Positions 6,765 through 15,737 are shown, counted from the first letter of the stretch. The stretch: 42,197 bases of DNA from Pannonibacter carbonis (GCF_003012935.1 NZ_PUDR01000009.1:208676-250872); one strand, 5' to 3'. The notes: generated by a model not told the origin, from the sequence alone. Translations and numbers: made by a program.

Positions 6765-8156
6765 TCAGATCATGCCGCGGCGCTTCAGCTCGGCATGGGT
6801 GTCGTCGAGGGTCTTCTTGGCCGTGGCCACCAGCAGATCTGCCTCGTCATGGGAGAGCACCAGCGGCGGAGAGATGATCATGCTGTCGCGAACAGCGCGC
6901 ATGATCAGGCCGTTGCCGAAGGAAATGTCGCGGCACAGGGTGCCGACGGTTCCGGTATCGGGGAAGGCCTTCTTGCGGTTGCCTTTTTCCGGGACCAGCT
7001 CGAGCGCGCCAATGAGCCCGGTCATGCGTGCCTCACCCACCAGCGGATGCTCGCCGAGTGCGCGCCAGCGCGCCTGCAGATAGGGCCCGATATCGTCCGC
7101 CACGCGCTGAACCAGCTTTTCGCGCTGGATGATCTCCAGATTGGCGAGCGCTGCGGCGGCGCAGGCCGGATGACCCGAATAGGTATAGCCGTGATAGAAT
7201 TCGCCGCCCTTGTCGATGACGCCGGCCGCAACCTTGTCCGAGACCAGCACGCCGCCCATCGGCAGGTAGCCGGAGGTCAGGCCCTTGGCGATGGCCATCA
7301 GGTCCGGCTCGATGCCGAAGAAATCGGAGCCGAACCAGGTGCCGAGACGGCCGAAGCCGCAGATCACCTCATCAGCCACGAACAGGATGTCGCGCTCCTT
7401 GAGGATGCGCGACACTTCCGGCCAGTAGGTCTCTGGCGGAATGATCACCCCGCCGGCGCCCTGGATCGGCTCTGCAATGAATGCGGCGATCTTGTCCTCG
7501 CCATACTGGTCGATGGCCTTTTCCAGTTCCCGTGCGGCCCAGATGCCAAACTCGGCCGGGCTCATGTCGCCGCCTTCGCCGAACCAGTAGGGCTGCGGAA
7601 TGTGGCGTACACCCGGAACCGGCAAATCGCCCTGCTCGTGCATCGCCTTCATGCCGCCAAGACTGGTGCCGGCCAGCGTCGAGCCGTGATAGCCGTTCCA
7701 GCGACCAATGATGATTTTCTTTTCCGGCTTGCCCATCTGGTCCCAGTAAAAGCGGACCATGCGGAAGATCGTGTCATTGGCCTCGGAGCCGGACGAGCAG
7801 AAGAACGTCCGGTTGAACTGCGGCGGAGAAATCTCCGCGAGCTTTTCCGCCAGTGCAATCACCGGCGGATGCGAGGTCTTGAAGAAGGTGTTGTAGTAGG
7901 ACAGCTCGCCCATCTGCCGGTGAACCGCATCCGCGATTTCCTCGCGGCCATGGCCGACCTGCGCGCACCAGAGCCCGGCCATGCCGTCGAGAATGCGGTT
8001 GCCGTCGGAATCCGTCAGCCACACGCCCTTGGCAGATGTAATGATCCGGCTGCCTTCCGCGTTCAGCGCTTTTGTGTCGGTGAACGGGTGGAAGTGATGC
8101 GCCGCGTCCAGCGCGCGCAGCTGCGCGGTCGGATAGCGATTGGAAACAGCCGTCAT
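6765..8156 (-). CDS. spuC: Class III aminotransferase, putrescine-pyruvate type (SpuC-like)
   Basis: A 463-residue PLP enzyme of the omega-aminotransferase family. It has SSGSEAND (121-128) for cofactor phosphate, D262 in LFVADEVICGFGRLG, and the Schiff-base lysine K291 in MAIAKGLTSG; FHPFTD near the N-terminus is typical of SpuC and related pyruvate-dependent amine aminotransferases. It would convert putrescine or a related diamine plus pyruvate to the aminoaldehyde and alanine. That substrate is inferred mainly from the neighbours: a gamma-glutamylputrescine synthetase-like gene 53 bp upstream and a PotFGHI importer. Beta-alanine or taurine-type substrates remain possible. GGAG lies about 8 nt before the ATG. 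It is probably co-transcribed with the preceding puuA-like gene. Confidence 0.85.
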   Translation of the reverse strand: MTAVSNRYPTAQLRALDAAHHFHPFTDTKALNAEGSRIITSAKGVWLTDSDGNRILDGMAGLWCAQVGHGREEIADAVHRQMGELSYYNTFFKTSHPPVIALAEKLAEISPPQFNRTFFCSSGSEANDTIFRMVRFYWDQMGKPEKKIIIGRWNGYHGSTLAGTSLGGMKAMHEQGDLPVPGVRHIPQPYWFGEGGDMSPAEFGIWAARELEKAIDQYGEDKIAAFIAEPIQGAGGVIIPPETYWPEVSRILKERDILFVADEVICGFGRLGTWFGSDFFGIEPDLMAIAKGLTSGYLPMGGVLVSDKVAAGVIDKGGEFYHGYTYSGHPACAAAALANLEIIQREKLVQRVADDIGPYLQARWRALGEHPLVGEARMTGLIGALELVPEKGNRKKAFPDTGTVGTLCRDISFGNGLIMRAVRDSMIISPPLVLSHDEADLLVATAKKTLDDTHAELKRRGMI

Positions 8157-8209
8157 GATGGGCTCCAGGTCAGGGGTTGGGGCGCGGGAGCATGTCCCGC
8201 GCCGATTTG

Positions 8210-9604
8210 TCAGACGTTGAGCAGCAGGTATTCCCGTTCCCAGGGGCTGATCACCGACATGAAAGTCTCGAATTCTTCCTGCTTGATCGCGCGGTAGGTG
8301 GCGAAGAACTTTTCGCCAAAGACGTCAATCAACTCCTCGCATTCCTCGAACAGGGCGAGGGCTTCCATCAGGCCGCGGGGCAGCGACTGCTGGATGTTGC
8401 TGGCATCCGACATGCGCGGCTCGTCCGGCTGCAGCTTGTTCTCGATGCCGAGATAGCCGCAGGCCAGCGAGGCGGCGATGGCCAGATACGGATTCGCATC
8501 CGAACCCGGGACACGATTTTCCAGGCGCCGGGCATTCGGCTTCGAATAGGGCACGCGCAAGCCGACAGTGCGGTTGTCATAGCCCCAGAACACATTCACC
8601 GGCGCCGCCGTGCTGCGCGAGAAGCGACGGTAGGAGTTCACGAAAGGCGCCATGATGCAGGTGACATGCGGCAGGTATTTCTGATGTCCGGCGATGAAGG
8701 ACAGGAACTCGGATGTCGCGTCACCATCCTTGTTCGAGAAGATGTTCTCGCCGGTCTCGATGTCGGTCACCGACTGGTGAATATGCATGGCCGAGCCCGG
8801 CTGGTTCGACATCGGCTTGGCCATGAAGGTGGCATACATGTCATGGCGCAGCGCGGCCTCGCGGATGGTGCGCTTGAACAGGAATACCTGGTCGGCCAGT
8901 TCCAGCGGATGGCCATGGCGCAGGTTGATCTCCATCTGCGCCGCGCCTTCCTCATGGATCAGCGTATCGATCTCGAGGCCCTGCTTTTCCGACAGGTCGT
9001 AGATGTCGTCGATGAGGTCGTCGAACTCGTTCAGGGCCGAGATCGAATAGGACTGGCGGCCGGCTTCCGGGCGTCCGGACCGGCCCGTTGGCGGTTCCAG
9101 CGGATAGTCCGGATCCGTGTTCGGCCGTACCAGGTAAAACTCGATTTCCGGCGCCACCACTGGCATCCAGCCCTTTTCCTCGTAGAGTGCCAGGACGCGC
9201 TTCAGGACGTTGCGCGGCGCGGTTTCCACCGGAATGCCGTCACGGGTGTAGGCATCATGGATCAGCTGCGCCGTCGGATCGGTCTCCCACGGCACGGTGG
9301 TCAGGGTCGAGTAGTCGGGACGGAAATAGAGGTCACCGTCGATCGGATTGTGCTGGAAGCGTTCGTCATCCTCCGGATAGTCGCCGGAAATGGTCTGGGC
9401 GAAGATGGACGAGGGCATCGTCATGACCGGACCGGACAGGAACTTCTGCGTCGGCATCATCTTGCCGCGTGCCACGCCGGAAAGGTCCGGGACGATGCAC
9501 TCGATGTCCTCGATCCCGCGTTCGGAAAGCCACATCTGCGCGGTTTCCATATCCGCCACCCCGCGCAGGCTGGTCAGGGTCGGGACTTTCTTCTTCTTGC
9601 TCAC
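8210..9604 (-). CDS. puuA: Gamma-glutamylputrescine synthetase-like (glutamine synthetase family)
   Basis: A 464-residue glutamine-synthetase-fold ligase expected to join glutamate to putrescine or another amine using ATP. Family motifs are VPDLSGVARGK near the N-terminus, APEIEFYLV and IHEEGAAQMEINLRHG (metal ligands), GSAMHIHQS, and NRTVGLRVP with RRLENRVPGSDANPYLA. The SGRPEAGRQSYSI and WEREYLLL segments match PuuA/SpuB/SpuI rather than GlnA. The GTG at 9604 is chosen because AGGAG sits 7 nt upstream and the N-terminus then fits the family; in-frame codons further upstream give a non-protein-like extension. The 183-bp upstream gap carries the palindrome at 9774-9787. puuB, puuC and puuD partners are not in the window. 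Confidence 0.87.
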   Translation of the reverse strand: MSKKKKVPTLTSLRGVADMETAQMWLSERGIEDIECIVPDLSGVARGKMMPTQKFLSGPVMTMPSSIFAQTISGDYPEDDERFQHNPIDGDLYFRPDYSTLTTVPWETDPTAQLIHDAYTRDGIPVETAPRNVLKRVLALYEEKGWMPVVAPEIEFYLVRPNTDPDYPLEPPTGRSGRPEAGRQSYSISALNEFDDLIDDIYDLSEKQGLEIDTLIHEEGAAQMEINLRHGHPLELADQVFLFKRTIREAALRHDMYATFMAKPMSNQPGSAMHIHQSVTDIETGENIFSNKDGDATSEFLSFIAGHQKYLPHVTCIMAPFVNSYRRFSRSTAAPVNVFWGYDNRTVGLRVPYSKPNARRLENRVPGSDANPYLAIAASLACGYLGIENKLQPDEPRMSDASNIQQSLPRGLMEALALFEECEELIDVFGEKFFATYRAIKQEEFETFMSVISPWEREYLLLNV

Positions 9605-9773
9605 GGGTAGGCTCCTGAAAAGGCGTGTTCCGGTCCGCAGGCTCCTTGTCAGGGGCCACATCGGAAGCTGCCGCATCTTGCGCCGGTCGGCCGCGCCGTC
9701 AAGGCGCGCTGCCACCGGAACTGTGCAAGGGCTGCCGCCTGCCGGTCGGTCCGAAGCGTTCCTTCAGGTTGAT

Positions 9774-9787
9774 TTTGTGATCACAAA
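9774..9787. promoter_or_regulatory. Probable GntR operator upstream of puuA
   Basis: A perfect 14-bp palindrome, TTTGTGATCACAAA, directly abuts the gntR stop codon and lies 170 bp upstream of the puuA start. Its GTGATCAC core recurs at 10708-10715 in the divergent gntR/glutamine-synthetase promoter. Recurrence on both sides of a FadR-type regulator gene makes it the likely binding site. Confidence 0.6.
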
Positions 9788-10699
9788 TCAGGGTTCGTCA
9801 ATCCCCTTCTGCGCCGAAGGTTGCTTCCGGGGGTGTTCCGGTTGCGGCATGGGGCCAGGAGAGACCCGTTCGAGGAAGCTCATGCCTTCGCGGATGTCGG
9901 CACGGATCGCGTCGGCGAAGGCCTGTTCGTCCCGCGCACGGATGGCCCGGATGGCTTCCTTGTGGTGATCGATCAGGATCGCGGTGCCCACCCGGCCATA
10001 GACCGTGCGCATGTAGGGCGAGAACTGCAGCCACAGGCTTTCGACCAGAGGCTGCAACACGAGTGAGCGCGCTGCTGAATAGATCCGGAAGTGAAAGGCA
10101 TGGTTGAGACGCAGATACGCTTCCGGGTCACCTGTGGCGATACTGACGTCCATCTTCAGGTCAATCTCTTCCAAGTCGCGCGCGGCTGCCTTGTCGAGAA
10201 AAGGCAAGGCACGGACGGCCAGTTCCGGCTCCAGCAACACGCGAGCGGTCAGGATCTCAGCGAACCGACCTTCCGTCATCTCAGGCACCTGAACCCGGCC
10301 GCTTGGCTTGAGATAGAGCGCGTTCTCGGCCGCAAGTCGCTGGATCGCCTCGCGAACAGGCATCGGGCTGACGCCAAGCTCCTGCGCCAGGCCGCGCAGC
10401 GTGACGGCTTTTCCAGGGATGAAACGGCCAGTGAGAAGGGCGGTCCTGAGGCTCTGCTCCACATGGTCGCGGGCGAGGCGCCGCGCGGGAACTGTAGCCC
10501 CGGTGGAAGAGGCAGGGGCATGGCCAGGGTCTGGGCCAGGGTCTGGTGCAGGGTCTGGGGGCTGGCTAGCGGCAGCGGACATGGGGCGAGGTCCTGAGGT
10601 TTCGGTCGGTGGTGTGGGCGCCGGGGCTATGGTGCGAAACGGCTGATCTGCCAGATCGCGGCGCAGCATCGAACTGTGATCCGCTTCCTTGACAGTCAT
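9788..10699 (-). CDS. GntR-family (FadR subgroup, FCD) regulator
   Basis: A protein of up to 303 residues. The winged helix is at about 75-140 (LRTALLTGRF, LRGLAQELGVSPMPVREAIQRL, GRVQVPEM). An all-helical FCD effector domain follows (about 148-280) with R/E/H residues in LNHAFHFRIYSAA and MDHHKEA-like IDHHKEAIRAI, typical of metal-dependent FCD pockets. It probably senses a polyamine-pathway metabolite and controls both flanking glutamine-synthetase-like genes. The first ~70 residues are proline-rich and low complexity. Start is uncertain: ATG 10699 has a weak ribosome site, while ATG 10582 has AGGA 9 nt upstream and would give 264 residues beginning MSAAASQPP. Confidence 0.82.
   Translation of the reverse strand: MTVKEADHSSMLRRDLADQPFRTIAPAPTPPTETSGPRPMSAAASQPPDPAPDPGPDPGHAPASSTGATVPARRLARDHVEQSLRTALLTGRFIPGKAVTLRGLAQELGVSPMPVREAIQRLAAENALYLKPSGRVQVPEMTEGRFAEILTARVLLEPELAVRALPFLDKAAARDLEEIDLKMDVSIATGDPEAYLRLNHAFHFRIYSAARSLVLQPLVESLWLQFSPYMRTVYGRVGTAILIDHHKEAIRAIRARDEQAFADAIRADIREGMSFLERVSPGPMPQPEHPRKQPSAQKGIDEP
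10524..10559. repeat. Three tandem 12-bp repeats in the gntR 5' coding end
   Basis: Three near-identical 12-mers (10524-10535, 10536-10547, 10548-10559; one difference each in the last two) encode PDPAPDPGPDPG-type residues. Being in-frame multiples of 12 bp, copy-number change would lengthen or shorten the N-terminal tail without a frameshift. Confidence 0.7.
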
Positions 10700-10707
10700 T
10701 CCCAGAC

Positions 10708-10715
10708 GTGATCAC
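10708..10715. promoter_or_regulatory. Second GTGATCAC palindrome, gntR/GS divergent promoter
   Basis: GTGATCAC lies 9 bp upstream of the distal gntR start and 95 bp upstream of the second glutamine-synthetase gene. It shares the GTGATCACA core with 9774-9787. The placement fits autoregulation plus control of the divergent gene. Confidence 0.5.
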
Positions 10716-10809
10716 ATTTTGGACGGTTTCGCAATTATCGAAAGCGCCGCAGCAACACCGGTCCCGTCGGGAACGGTCCGTGCAGCGGGCAGCCCTAAGG
10801 AGAGCCGAC

Positions 10810-12195
10810 ATGCAAACAGTCCCCCGCCAGACCTGGGTTCGCCCGGCCGACGAGGGCTGGGAAGAGGTGCTGGAAAGCTTCCTCGCCGAACATCCGGACA
10901 TTGATACGTTCGAAGTCATCCTGCCCGATACAAACGGTGTGCTGCGCGGCAAATGGTTGCCCGGCAATGCCATCCGCAAGGTTTTCGAGGAAGGCGTCGC
11001 GCTGCCTTTCGCCCTTTTTGGCCTTGATGTCTGGGGTCGGGAGGTCGAGGAGACCGGTCTGCACATCGAGACCGGTGACATGGACGGCGTCTGCTGGCCG
11101 ATTGCCCGGACACTCAAGATCGTGCCCTGGACCGAGCGCAAGACCGCGCAGGTGCTGATGCACATGTATGACCGCGCCGGCAGCCCCTTCCTGATCGATC
11201 CGCGCCACGTTCTCGCCCGCATGACCGGCAAGCTGGCCGAGCACGGACTTTCGGGCACGTCGGCCTTCGAGATGGAGTTCTATCTCTTCGAGGAGAGCGA
11301 GGGCGACTGGAGCGGTCCGCCCAAGCCGGTGTTCTCGACGCATCTGGGGCCCGCGCGCCAGAACATGTATGCCCTGTCGGATCTGGAATCGCTGATGCCG
11401 CTGGTCGACGAGATCCGCGCCGGCGCGGAACTGCAAGGCATTCTCGCAGATGCCGCCGTCTCGGAAGCGGCTCCCGGCCAGTTTGAACTGAACCTGCATC
11501 ATCGCAACGATCCGCTGATGGCCGCTGACGATGCTGTCCTGCTGCGGCGGCTCGTGGCTGGCGTGGCGCGCAAGCACAAGCTGAAGGCGTCCTTCATGGC
11601 CAAGCCCTTCGCGGAATGGCCCGGAAGCGGCATGCATGTGCACGTGTCCATGGAAGATGAGACCGGCAACATCTTCGCCGATCCGGTTCATGGCGAGACG
11701 CGGCTGATGCATGCGATTGCTGGCCTGATCGACACGATGCCGCAGTCACTGCTGCTTTACATCTGTTCCTTCAACGGGTTTCGCCGCATGCAGCCGGGCT
11801 CCTATGCCCCGACATCGATCTGCTGGGGCTATGACAACCGCTCCGTTGCCTTGCGGGTCCCGGCGAGCAAGCCGTCTGCCTCCCGCATCGAGCACCGGAT
11901 CGCCGGCGCTGACGCCAATCCGTATCTGGTGTTGACCGGCGTGCTCGCGGGCATGCTCGAGGGGATCAAGGTCAAGGCCGAACCGCCGCCGCCGGTGGAA
12001 GGCAACGCCTATGAGAAGGGCTTCAAGCGTCTGACGCCGTGGATGGATGAGGCGATCGATGCCTTTGTCGCTTCCGAGCGGATGAAGGAGGCTGTCGGGG
12101 CGCACATGCACAAGGTCCTGACGGATATCAAACGCGAGGAACTCAACGCATTTGGCCGCGAAATCTCGTCGCTGGAACGTCAGACATATCTGTAA
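10810..12195 (+). CDS. Second glutamine-synthetase-family amine ligase
   Basis: A 461-residue glutamine-synthetase-fold protein, divergent from gntR and only distantly like the puuA-like gene at 8.2-9.6 kb. It has LPDTNGVLRGKWLP, AFEMEFYLFEE, EAAPGQFELNLHH (metal ligands), GSGMHVHVS, NRSVALRVP and RIEHRIAGADANPYL. These indicate an ATP-dependent gamma-glutamyl ligase; the acceptor is probably a mono- or polyamine given the adjacent importer. The ATG at 10810 has AAGGAGA about 7 nt upstream; the upstream in-frame stretch overlaps the promoter region and is not protein-like. It lies 222 bp before potF in the same direction and may be co-transcribed with it. Confidence 0.85.
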   Translation: MQTVPRQTWVRPADEGWEEVLESFLAEHPDIDTFEVILPDTNGVLRGKWLPGNAIRKVFEEGVALPFALFGLDVWGREVEETGLHIETGDMDGVCWPIARTLKIVPWTERKTAQVLMHMYDRAGSPFLIDPRHVLARMTGKLAEHGLSGTSAFEMEFYLFEESEGDWSGPPKPVFSTHLGPARQNMYALSDLESLMPLVDEIRAGAELQGILADAAVSEAAPGQFELNLHHRNDPLMAADDAVLLRRLVAGVARKHKLKASFMAKPFAEWPGSGMHVHVSMEDETGNIFADPVHGETRLMHAIAGLIDTMPQSLLLYICSFNGFRRMQPGSYAPTSICWGYDNRSVALRVPASKPSASRIEHRIAGADANPYLVLTGVLAGMLEGIKVKAEPPPPVEGNAYEKGFKRLTPWMDEAIDAFVASERMKEAVGAHMHKVLTDIKREELNAFGREISSLERQTYL

Positions 12196-12417
12196 GGAGC
12201 CGGAATGAACAAGGGGCGGGCCGAGCATGCCTGAAAAAACATCATGGCCCCTCCAACCAACTGTTGAGCCAGCAGGAATTCGCTTTTAGTCTCAGCCTCG
12301 GATGTCGCATCGGTGTCGCTGAAACTGGGCCAAGGGCGTTGAAAAAGTCCGCCGGGATTCGTGGCGCGAGGGGCTGGCGATCGTCAACCAGACAGGTGTG
12401 GAGTGGAGACGAGAAGC

Positions 12418-13506
12418 ATGTTGAAGACCATTCTCATGGGCGCTGCGGCGCTTGCAGTCATCGCGGGCCCTGCGCTCGCTCAGGAACGCGTTGTAAACGT
12501 CTACAACTGGTCCGATTACATTGATGATGCTATCCTTGAGGAGTTTACCAAGGAAACCGGCATCAAGGTGAACTATTCGGTCTTTGACAGCAACGAGATG
12601 CTGGAGACCAAGCTGCTTGCCGGCGGCACAGGCTATGACGTCGTCGTCCCGACCGGGACCTTCCTCGGCCGTCAGATCCAGGCCGGCGTGTTCCAGAAAC
12701 TGGACAAGTCCAAGCTGACCAACAGCAAGCACATGTGGAAGGAAATCGAGGCCCGTCTGTCCAAGTATGACCCGGGCAATGAATACGCCATCAACTACAT
12801 GTGGGGCACGACCGGCATCGGCTACAACGTCGACAAGATCAAGGAGCGCATGCCGGATGCGCCGGTCAACTCCTGGGACATGTTCTTCAAGCCGGAGATC
12901 GTGTCGAAATTCGCCGATTGCGGCATTTTCGTTCTCGACACGCCGGAAGAAATCATTCCGGCTGCGCTGAACTATCTCGGTCTTGATCCGGACAGCAACA
13001 ACGCCGAGGACATTGAAAAGGCCGGCGAGCTGCTGGTGTCGATCAAGCCCTATATCCGCAAGTTCCATTCCTCGGAGTATATCAACGCCCTGGCGAACGG
13101 CGATATCTGCATGGCTGTCGGCTGGTCCGGTGACATCCTTCAGGCGCGTGATCGCGCTGCGGAAGCCAACAATGGCGTCACCGTGCAGTACACCATCCCG
13201 CAGGAAGGTGCGCTGATGTGGTTCGACAACATGGCGATCCCGGCTGACGCCAAGAATGTGGCCGAGGCGCATGAGTTCCTCAACTACATCATGCGTCCGG
13301 AAGTGGCTGCCAAGGCCTCCAACTTCGTGTTCTACGCCAATGGCAACAAGGACAGCCAGGCGCTGCTGAACAAGGAAGTCTTCGAGGACACCGCAATCTA
13401 TCCGGACGAGACCACCGTGCAGAAGCTCTACACGGTTTCGACCAAGGACGCGAAACTGAACCGGGTTCAGAACCGCGTCTGGACGAAGGTCAAGAGCGGA
13501 AGCTGA
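12418..13506 (+). CDS. potF: Polyamine ABC transporter substrate-binding protein
   Basis: A 362-residue periplasmic binding protein. Residues 1-21 form a signal peptide ending in ALA. The mature protein starts VNVYNWSDYIDDAILEEF, the PotD/PotF/SpuD signature in which the tryptophan and aspartate contact polyamine. YDVVVPTGTFL, YMWGTTGIGYN and VGWSGDILQA further match the family; the last carries the Trp and Asp of the ligand clamp. It would deliver putrescine or spermidine to PotHI in the inner membrane. The start is the ATG that begins the signal peptide, with GGAG about 10 nt upstream. The other transporter genes follow directly, after a strong hairpin at 13513-13537. Confidence 0.9.
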   Translation: MLKTILMGAAALAVIAGPALAQERVVNVYNWSDYIDDAILEEFTKETGIKVNYSVFDSNEMLETKLLAGGTGYDVVVPTGTFLGRQIQAGVFQKLDKSKLTNSKHMWKEIEARLSKYDPGNEYAINYMWGTTGIGYNVDKIKERMPDAPVNSWDMFFKPEIVSKFADCGIFVLDTPEEIIPAALNYLGLDPDSNNAEDIEKAGELLVSIKPYIRKFHSSEYINALANGDICMAVGWSGDILQARDRAAEANNGVTVQYTIPQEGALMWFDNMAIPADAKNVAEAHEFLNYIMRPEVAAKASNFVFYANGNKDSQALLNKEVFEDTAIYPDETTVQKLYTVSTKDAKLNRVQNRVWTKVKSGS

Positions 13507-13512
13507 CCTAGC

Positions 13513-13537
13513 GCGGGCCCGGACACACCGGGCCCGC
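13513..13537 (+). other. Stem-loop between potF and potG
   Basis: A perfect 10-bp GC stem (13513-13522 with 13528-13537) with a 5-nt loop and no T-run. In binding-protein-dependent operons such hairpins commonly protect the upstream mRNA or cause partial attenuation, so that the binding protein is made in excess. That role is inferred. Confidence 0.55.
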
Positions 13538-13625
13538 ACCACATCAGGGGGCGCCGCGGCAGGTGTGTACGGCTCGCCATTGGCGGGCGGCCGGAGCCGC
13601 TGGCGGGTTTGTGAGGGGATGGATT

Positions 13626-14783
13626 TTGGCCAAGAAACCCGTTGGACCGGTGCGTCGGGCCTTTGCGCCCTGGGAAAACCCGCAGTCCGTTCCTTTTATC
13701 GAATTTCGCAATGTTACCAAGCGGTTCGGTGATTTTGTCGCCGTCAACAATCTCAGTCTGAAGATCTACGAGCGCGAGTTCTTTGCCCTGCTCGGCGGGT
13801 CGGGTTGTGGCAAGACGACCATGATGCGCATGCTCGCCGGCTTCGAGACGCCGACCGAGGGCGAAATCTTCCTGGACGGACAGTCGCTCGCCGGCGTTCC
13901 GCCGTATCGCCGTCCGGCCAACATGATGTTCCAGTCCTATGCCCTGTTCCCGCACATGAGTGTGGAGGCCAACATCGCGTTTGGTCTCAAGCAGGATGGC
14001 ATGGCCAAGGACAAGATGGCCGAACGCGTGGCCGAGATGCTGCGCCTCACCAAGCTCGAGAAATTCGCGCGGCGCAAGCCGCACCAGCTCTCCGGTGGTC
14101 AGCGTCAGCGCGTCGCGCTGGCCCGCTCGCTGGCCAAGCGCCCGAAGGTGCTGTTGCTCGACGAGCCGCTCGGCGCGCTTGATCGCAAGCTGCGCGAGGA
14201 GACCCAGTTCGAACTGATGAACCTGCAGGAAGAGCTGAAAATGACCTTCCTTGTCGTCACCCATGACCAGGAAGAGGCCATGACCATGGCCGACCGGATT
14301 GCGGTGATGGACGCTGGCGAGATCATCCAGGTGGCAACGCCGGGCGAAATCTACGAGATGCCGAACTCCCGCTTCGTGGCGGATTTCATCGGCGACATCA
14401 ACCTGATCGAGGCTCGGGTCGTGGCCAAGGTCGAGGGCGGAACGCTGCTGCGGGCCGTCGATGGCTGGGGCGGGTTCGACATCGACACGATCCAGGAGAC
14501 GTCCGCCGCTGTCGGCGATACCGTCTGGTATGCCATCCGCCCGGAAAAGATGCAGATCGAGGTCGGCCAGGCCGGTCCCCCCGCCGTGAACACGGTCGGA
14601 GCTGAAGTCTGGGACATCGCCTATCTTGGTGACGTCTCGATCTATCACTCCCGTCTCGGGGATGCGCAGACCCTGCGGTCTACCGTCGCCAACCGCACCC
14701 GTCTCGTCGAGCGGCCGATTGCCTGGGATGATCATGTCGTCCTGTGCTGGGCTCGCGATGCCGGCGTCATTCTCACCGCCTGA
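13626..14783 (+). CDS. potG: Polyamine ABC transporter ATPase
   Basis: A 385-residue ABC ATPase. Walker A is GGSGCGKTT (57-65), with G instead of the usual P after LLG. The Q-loop lies in MMFQSYALFPHM, the signature is LSGGQRQRVALARSLAKRP, Walker B VLLLDEPLGALD, and the switch histidine THDQEEAMTMADR. A C-terminal TOBE domain (about 280-380) completes the PotA/PotG layout. It energises PotHI at the cytoplasmic face. A TTG at 13626 is favoured as start: GGGGA lies 7 nt upstream and the protein then begins MAKKPVGPVRRAFAPWE, the usual alphaproteobacterial PotG opening. GTG 13611 is an alternative. Confidence 0.9.
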   Translation: MAKKPVGPVRRAFAPWENPQSVPFIEFRNVTKRFGDFVAVNNLSLKIYEREFFALLGGSGCGKTTMMRMLAGFETPTEGEIFLDGQSLAGVPPYRRPANMMFQSYALFPHMSVEANIAFGLKQDGMAKDKMAERVAEMLRLTKLEKFARRKPHQLSGGQRQRVALARSLAKRPKVLLLDEPLGALDRKLREETQFELMNLQEELKMTFLVVTHDQEEAMTMADRIAVMDAGEIIQVATPGEIYEMPNSRFVADFIGDINLIEARVVAKVEGGTLLRAVDGWGGFDIDTIQETSAAVGDTVWYAIRPEKMQIEVGQAGPPAVNTVGAEVWDIAYLGDVSIYHSRLGDAQTLRSTVANRTRLVERPIAWDDHVVLCWARDAGVILTA

Positions 14784-14810
14784 CGGCCGATCCGGAAAGG
14801 GAGTGTGCCC

Positions 14811-15737
14811 ATGGAAACGATCGGTGCGGACAAAGTGAAGTCAAGACTGGGACGCCTCTTCGTGATCGGCGTGCCTTTCCTGTGGCTGTTGGTGCTGTTC
14901 CTGGCGCCCTTCTTCATCGTCTTCAAGATTTCGCTGTCCGAAATCGCCGTCGCCATTCCGCCCTATGCCCCGACATTCGACTGGTCGGCCGGCGTGAGCG
15001 GTTTCTTCGAAACGCTGTCCGGCTTCAGCCTGGCCAATTATGTCTGGCTGACGGAGGACGACCTCTACTGGCGCTCCTACCTGTCCAGTGTGGTGATCGC
15101 CGGCACGTCGACGCTCCTGACCTTGCTGGTCGGGTACCCGATTGCCTATGGCATGGCCCGAAGCCCTAAGGCCTGGCGTCCGACCCTGCTGATGCTGGTG
15201 ATCCTGCCGTTCTGGACCTCGTTCCTGATTCGCGTCTATGCTTGGATCGGCATTCTCAAGAACGAAGGGCTGCTCAATCAGTTGCTGCTGGCCATGGGCG
15301 TGATCAGCGAGCCATTGATCATCCTCAACACCAATTCGGCGGTCTACATCGGCATCGTCTATTCCTATCTGCCATTCCTGGTGCTTCCGCTCTATGCGAG
15401 CCTCGAAAAGATGGACGAGTCCCTGCTTGAGGCTGCGCAGGATCTGGGTTGCCCACCCTGGAAGGCATTCTGGACCATCACCTTCCCGCTGTCGCTGCCA
15501 GGCGTGGTCGCCGGCTGTTTCCTGGTTTTCATTCCGGCCGTCGGTGAATTCGTGATCCCGGATCTGCTGGGCGGGTCAGAGACCCTGATGATCGGCAAGA
15601 CGCTGTGGATGGAGTTCTTCAACAACCGTGACTGGCCGGTCTCCTCGGCTGTAGCGGTGGTCCTGTTGCTCATCCTCGTGGTTCCCATCGTGCTGTTCCA
15701 GCATTACCAGCACAAAGCAGCGGAGAAGGCGGCATGA
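14811..15737 (+). CDS. potH: Polyamine ABC transporter permease 1
   Basis: A 308-residue inner-membrane permease with about six transmembrane segments (the first about 16-38, VIGVPFLWLLVLFLAPFFIVF). The ATPase-coupling EAA loop is LLEAAQDLGCPPWKAFWTITFPLSLPG. PFWTSFLIRVYAWIGIL is a family hallmark. The ATG at 14811 is preferred to GTG 14805 because GGGAG ends 7 nt before it. It overlaps potI by 4 bp (ATGA) and follows potG after 27 bp. Confidence 0.9.
   Translation: METIGADKVKSRLGRLFVIGVPFLWLLVLFLAPFFIVFKISLSEIAVAIPPYAPTFDWSAGVSGFFETLSGFSLANYVWLTEDDLYWRSYLSSVVIAGTSTLLTLLVGYPIAYGMARSPKAWRPTLLMLVILPFWTSFLIRVYAWIGILKNEGLLNQLLLAMGVISEPLIILNTNSAVYIGIVYSYLPFLVLPLYASLEKMDESLLEAAQDLGCPPWKAFWTITFPLSLPGVVAGCFLVFIPAVGEFVIPDLLGGSETLMIGKTLWMEFFNNRDWPVSSAVAVVLLLILVVPIVLFQHYQHKAAEKAA

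Noticed and set aside
6795-9610. Long plus-strand frames (up to ~500 codons) opposite the aminotransferase and puuA
   Set aside because: High-GC antisense shadows: arginine- and alanine-rich with no recognisable domain, fully overlapping strong enzyme genes.
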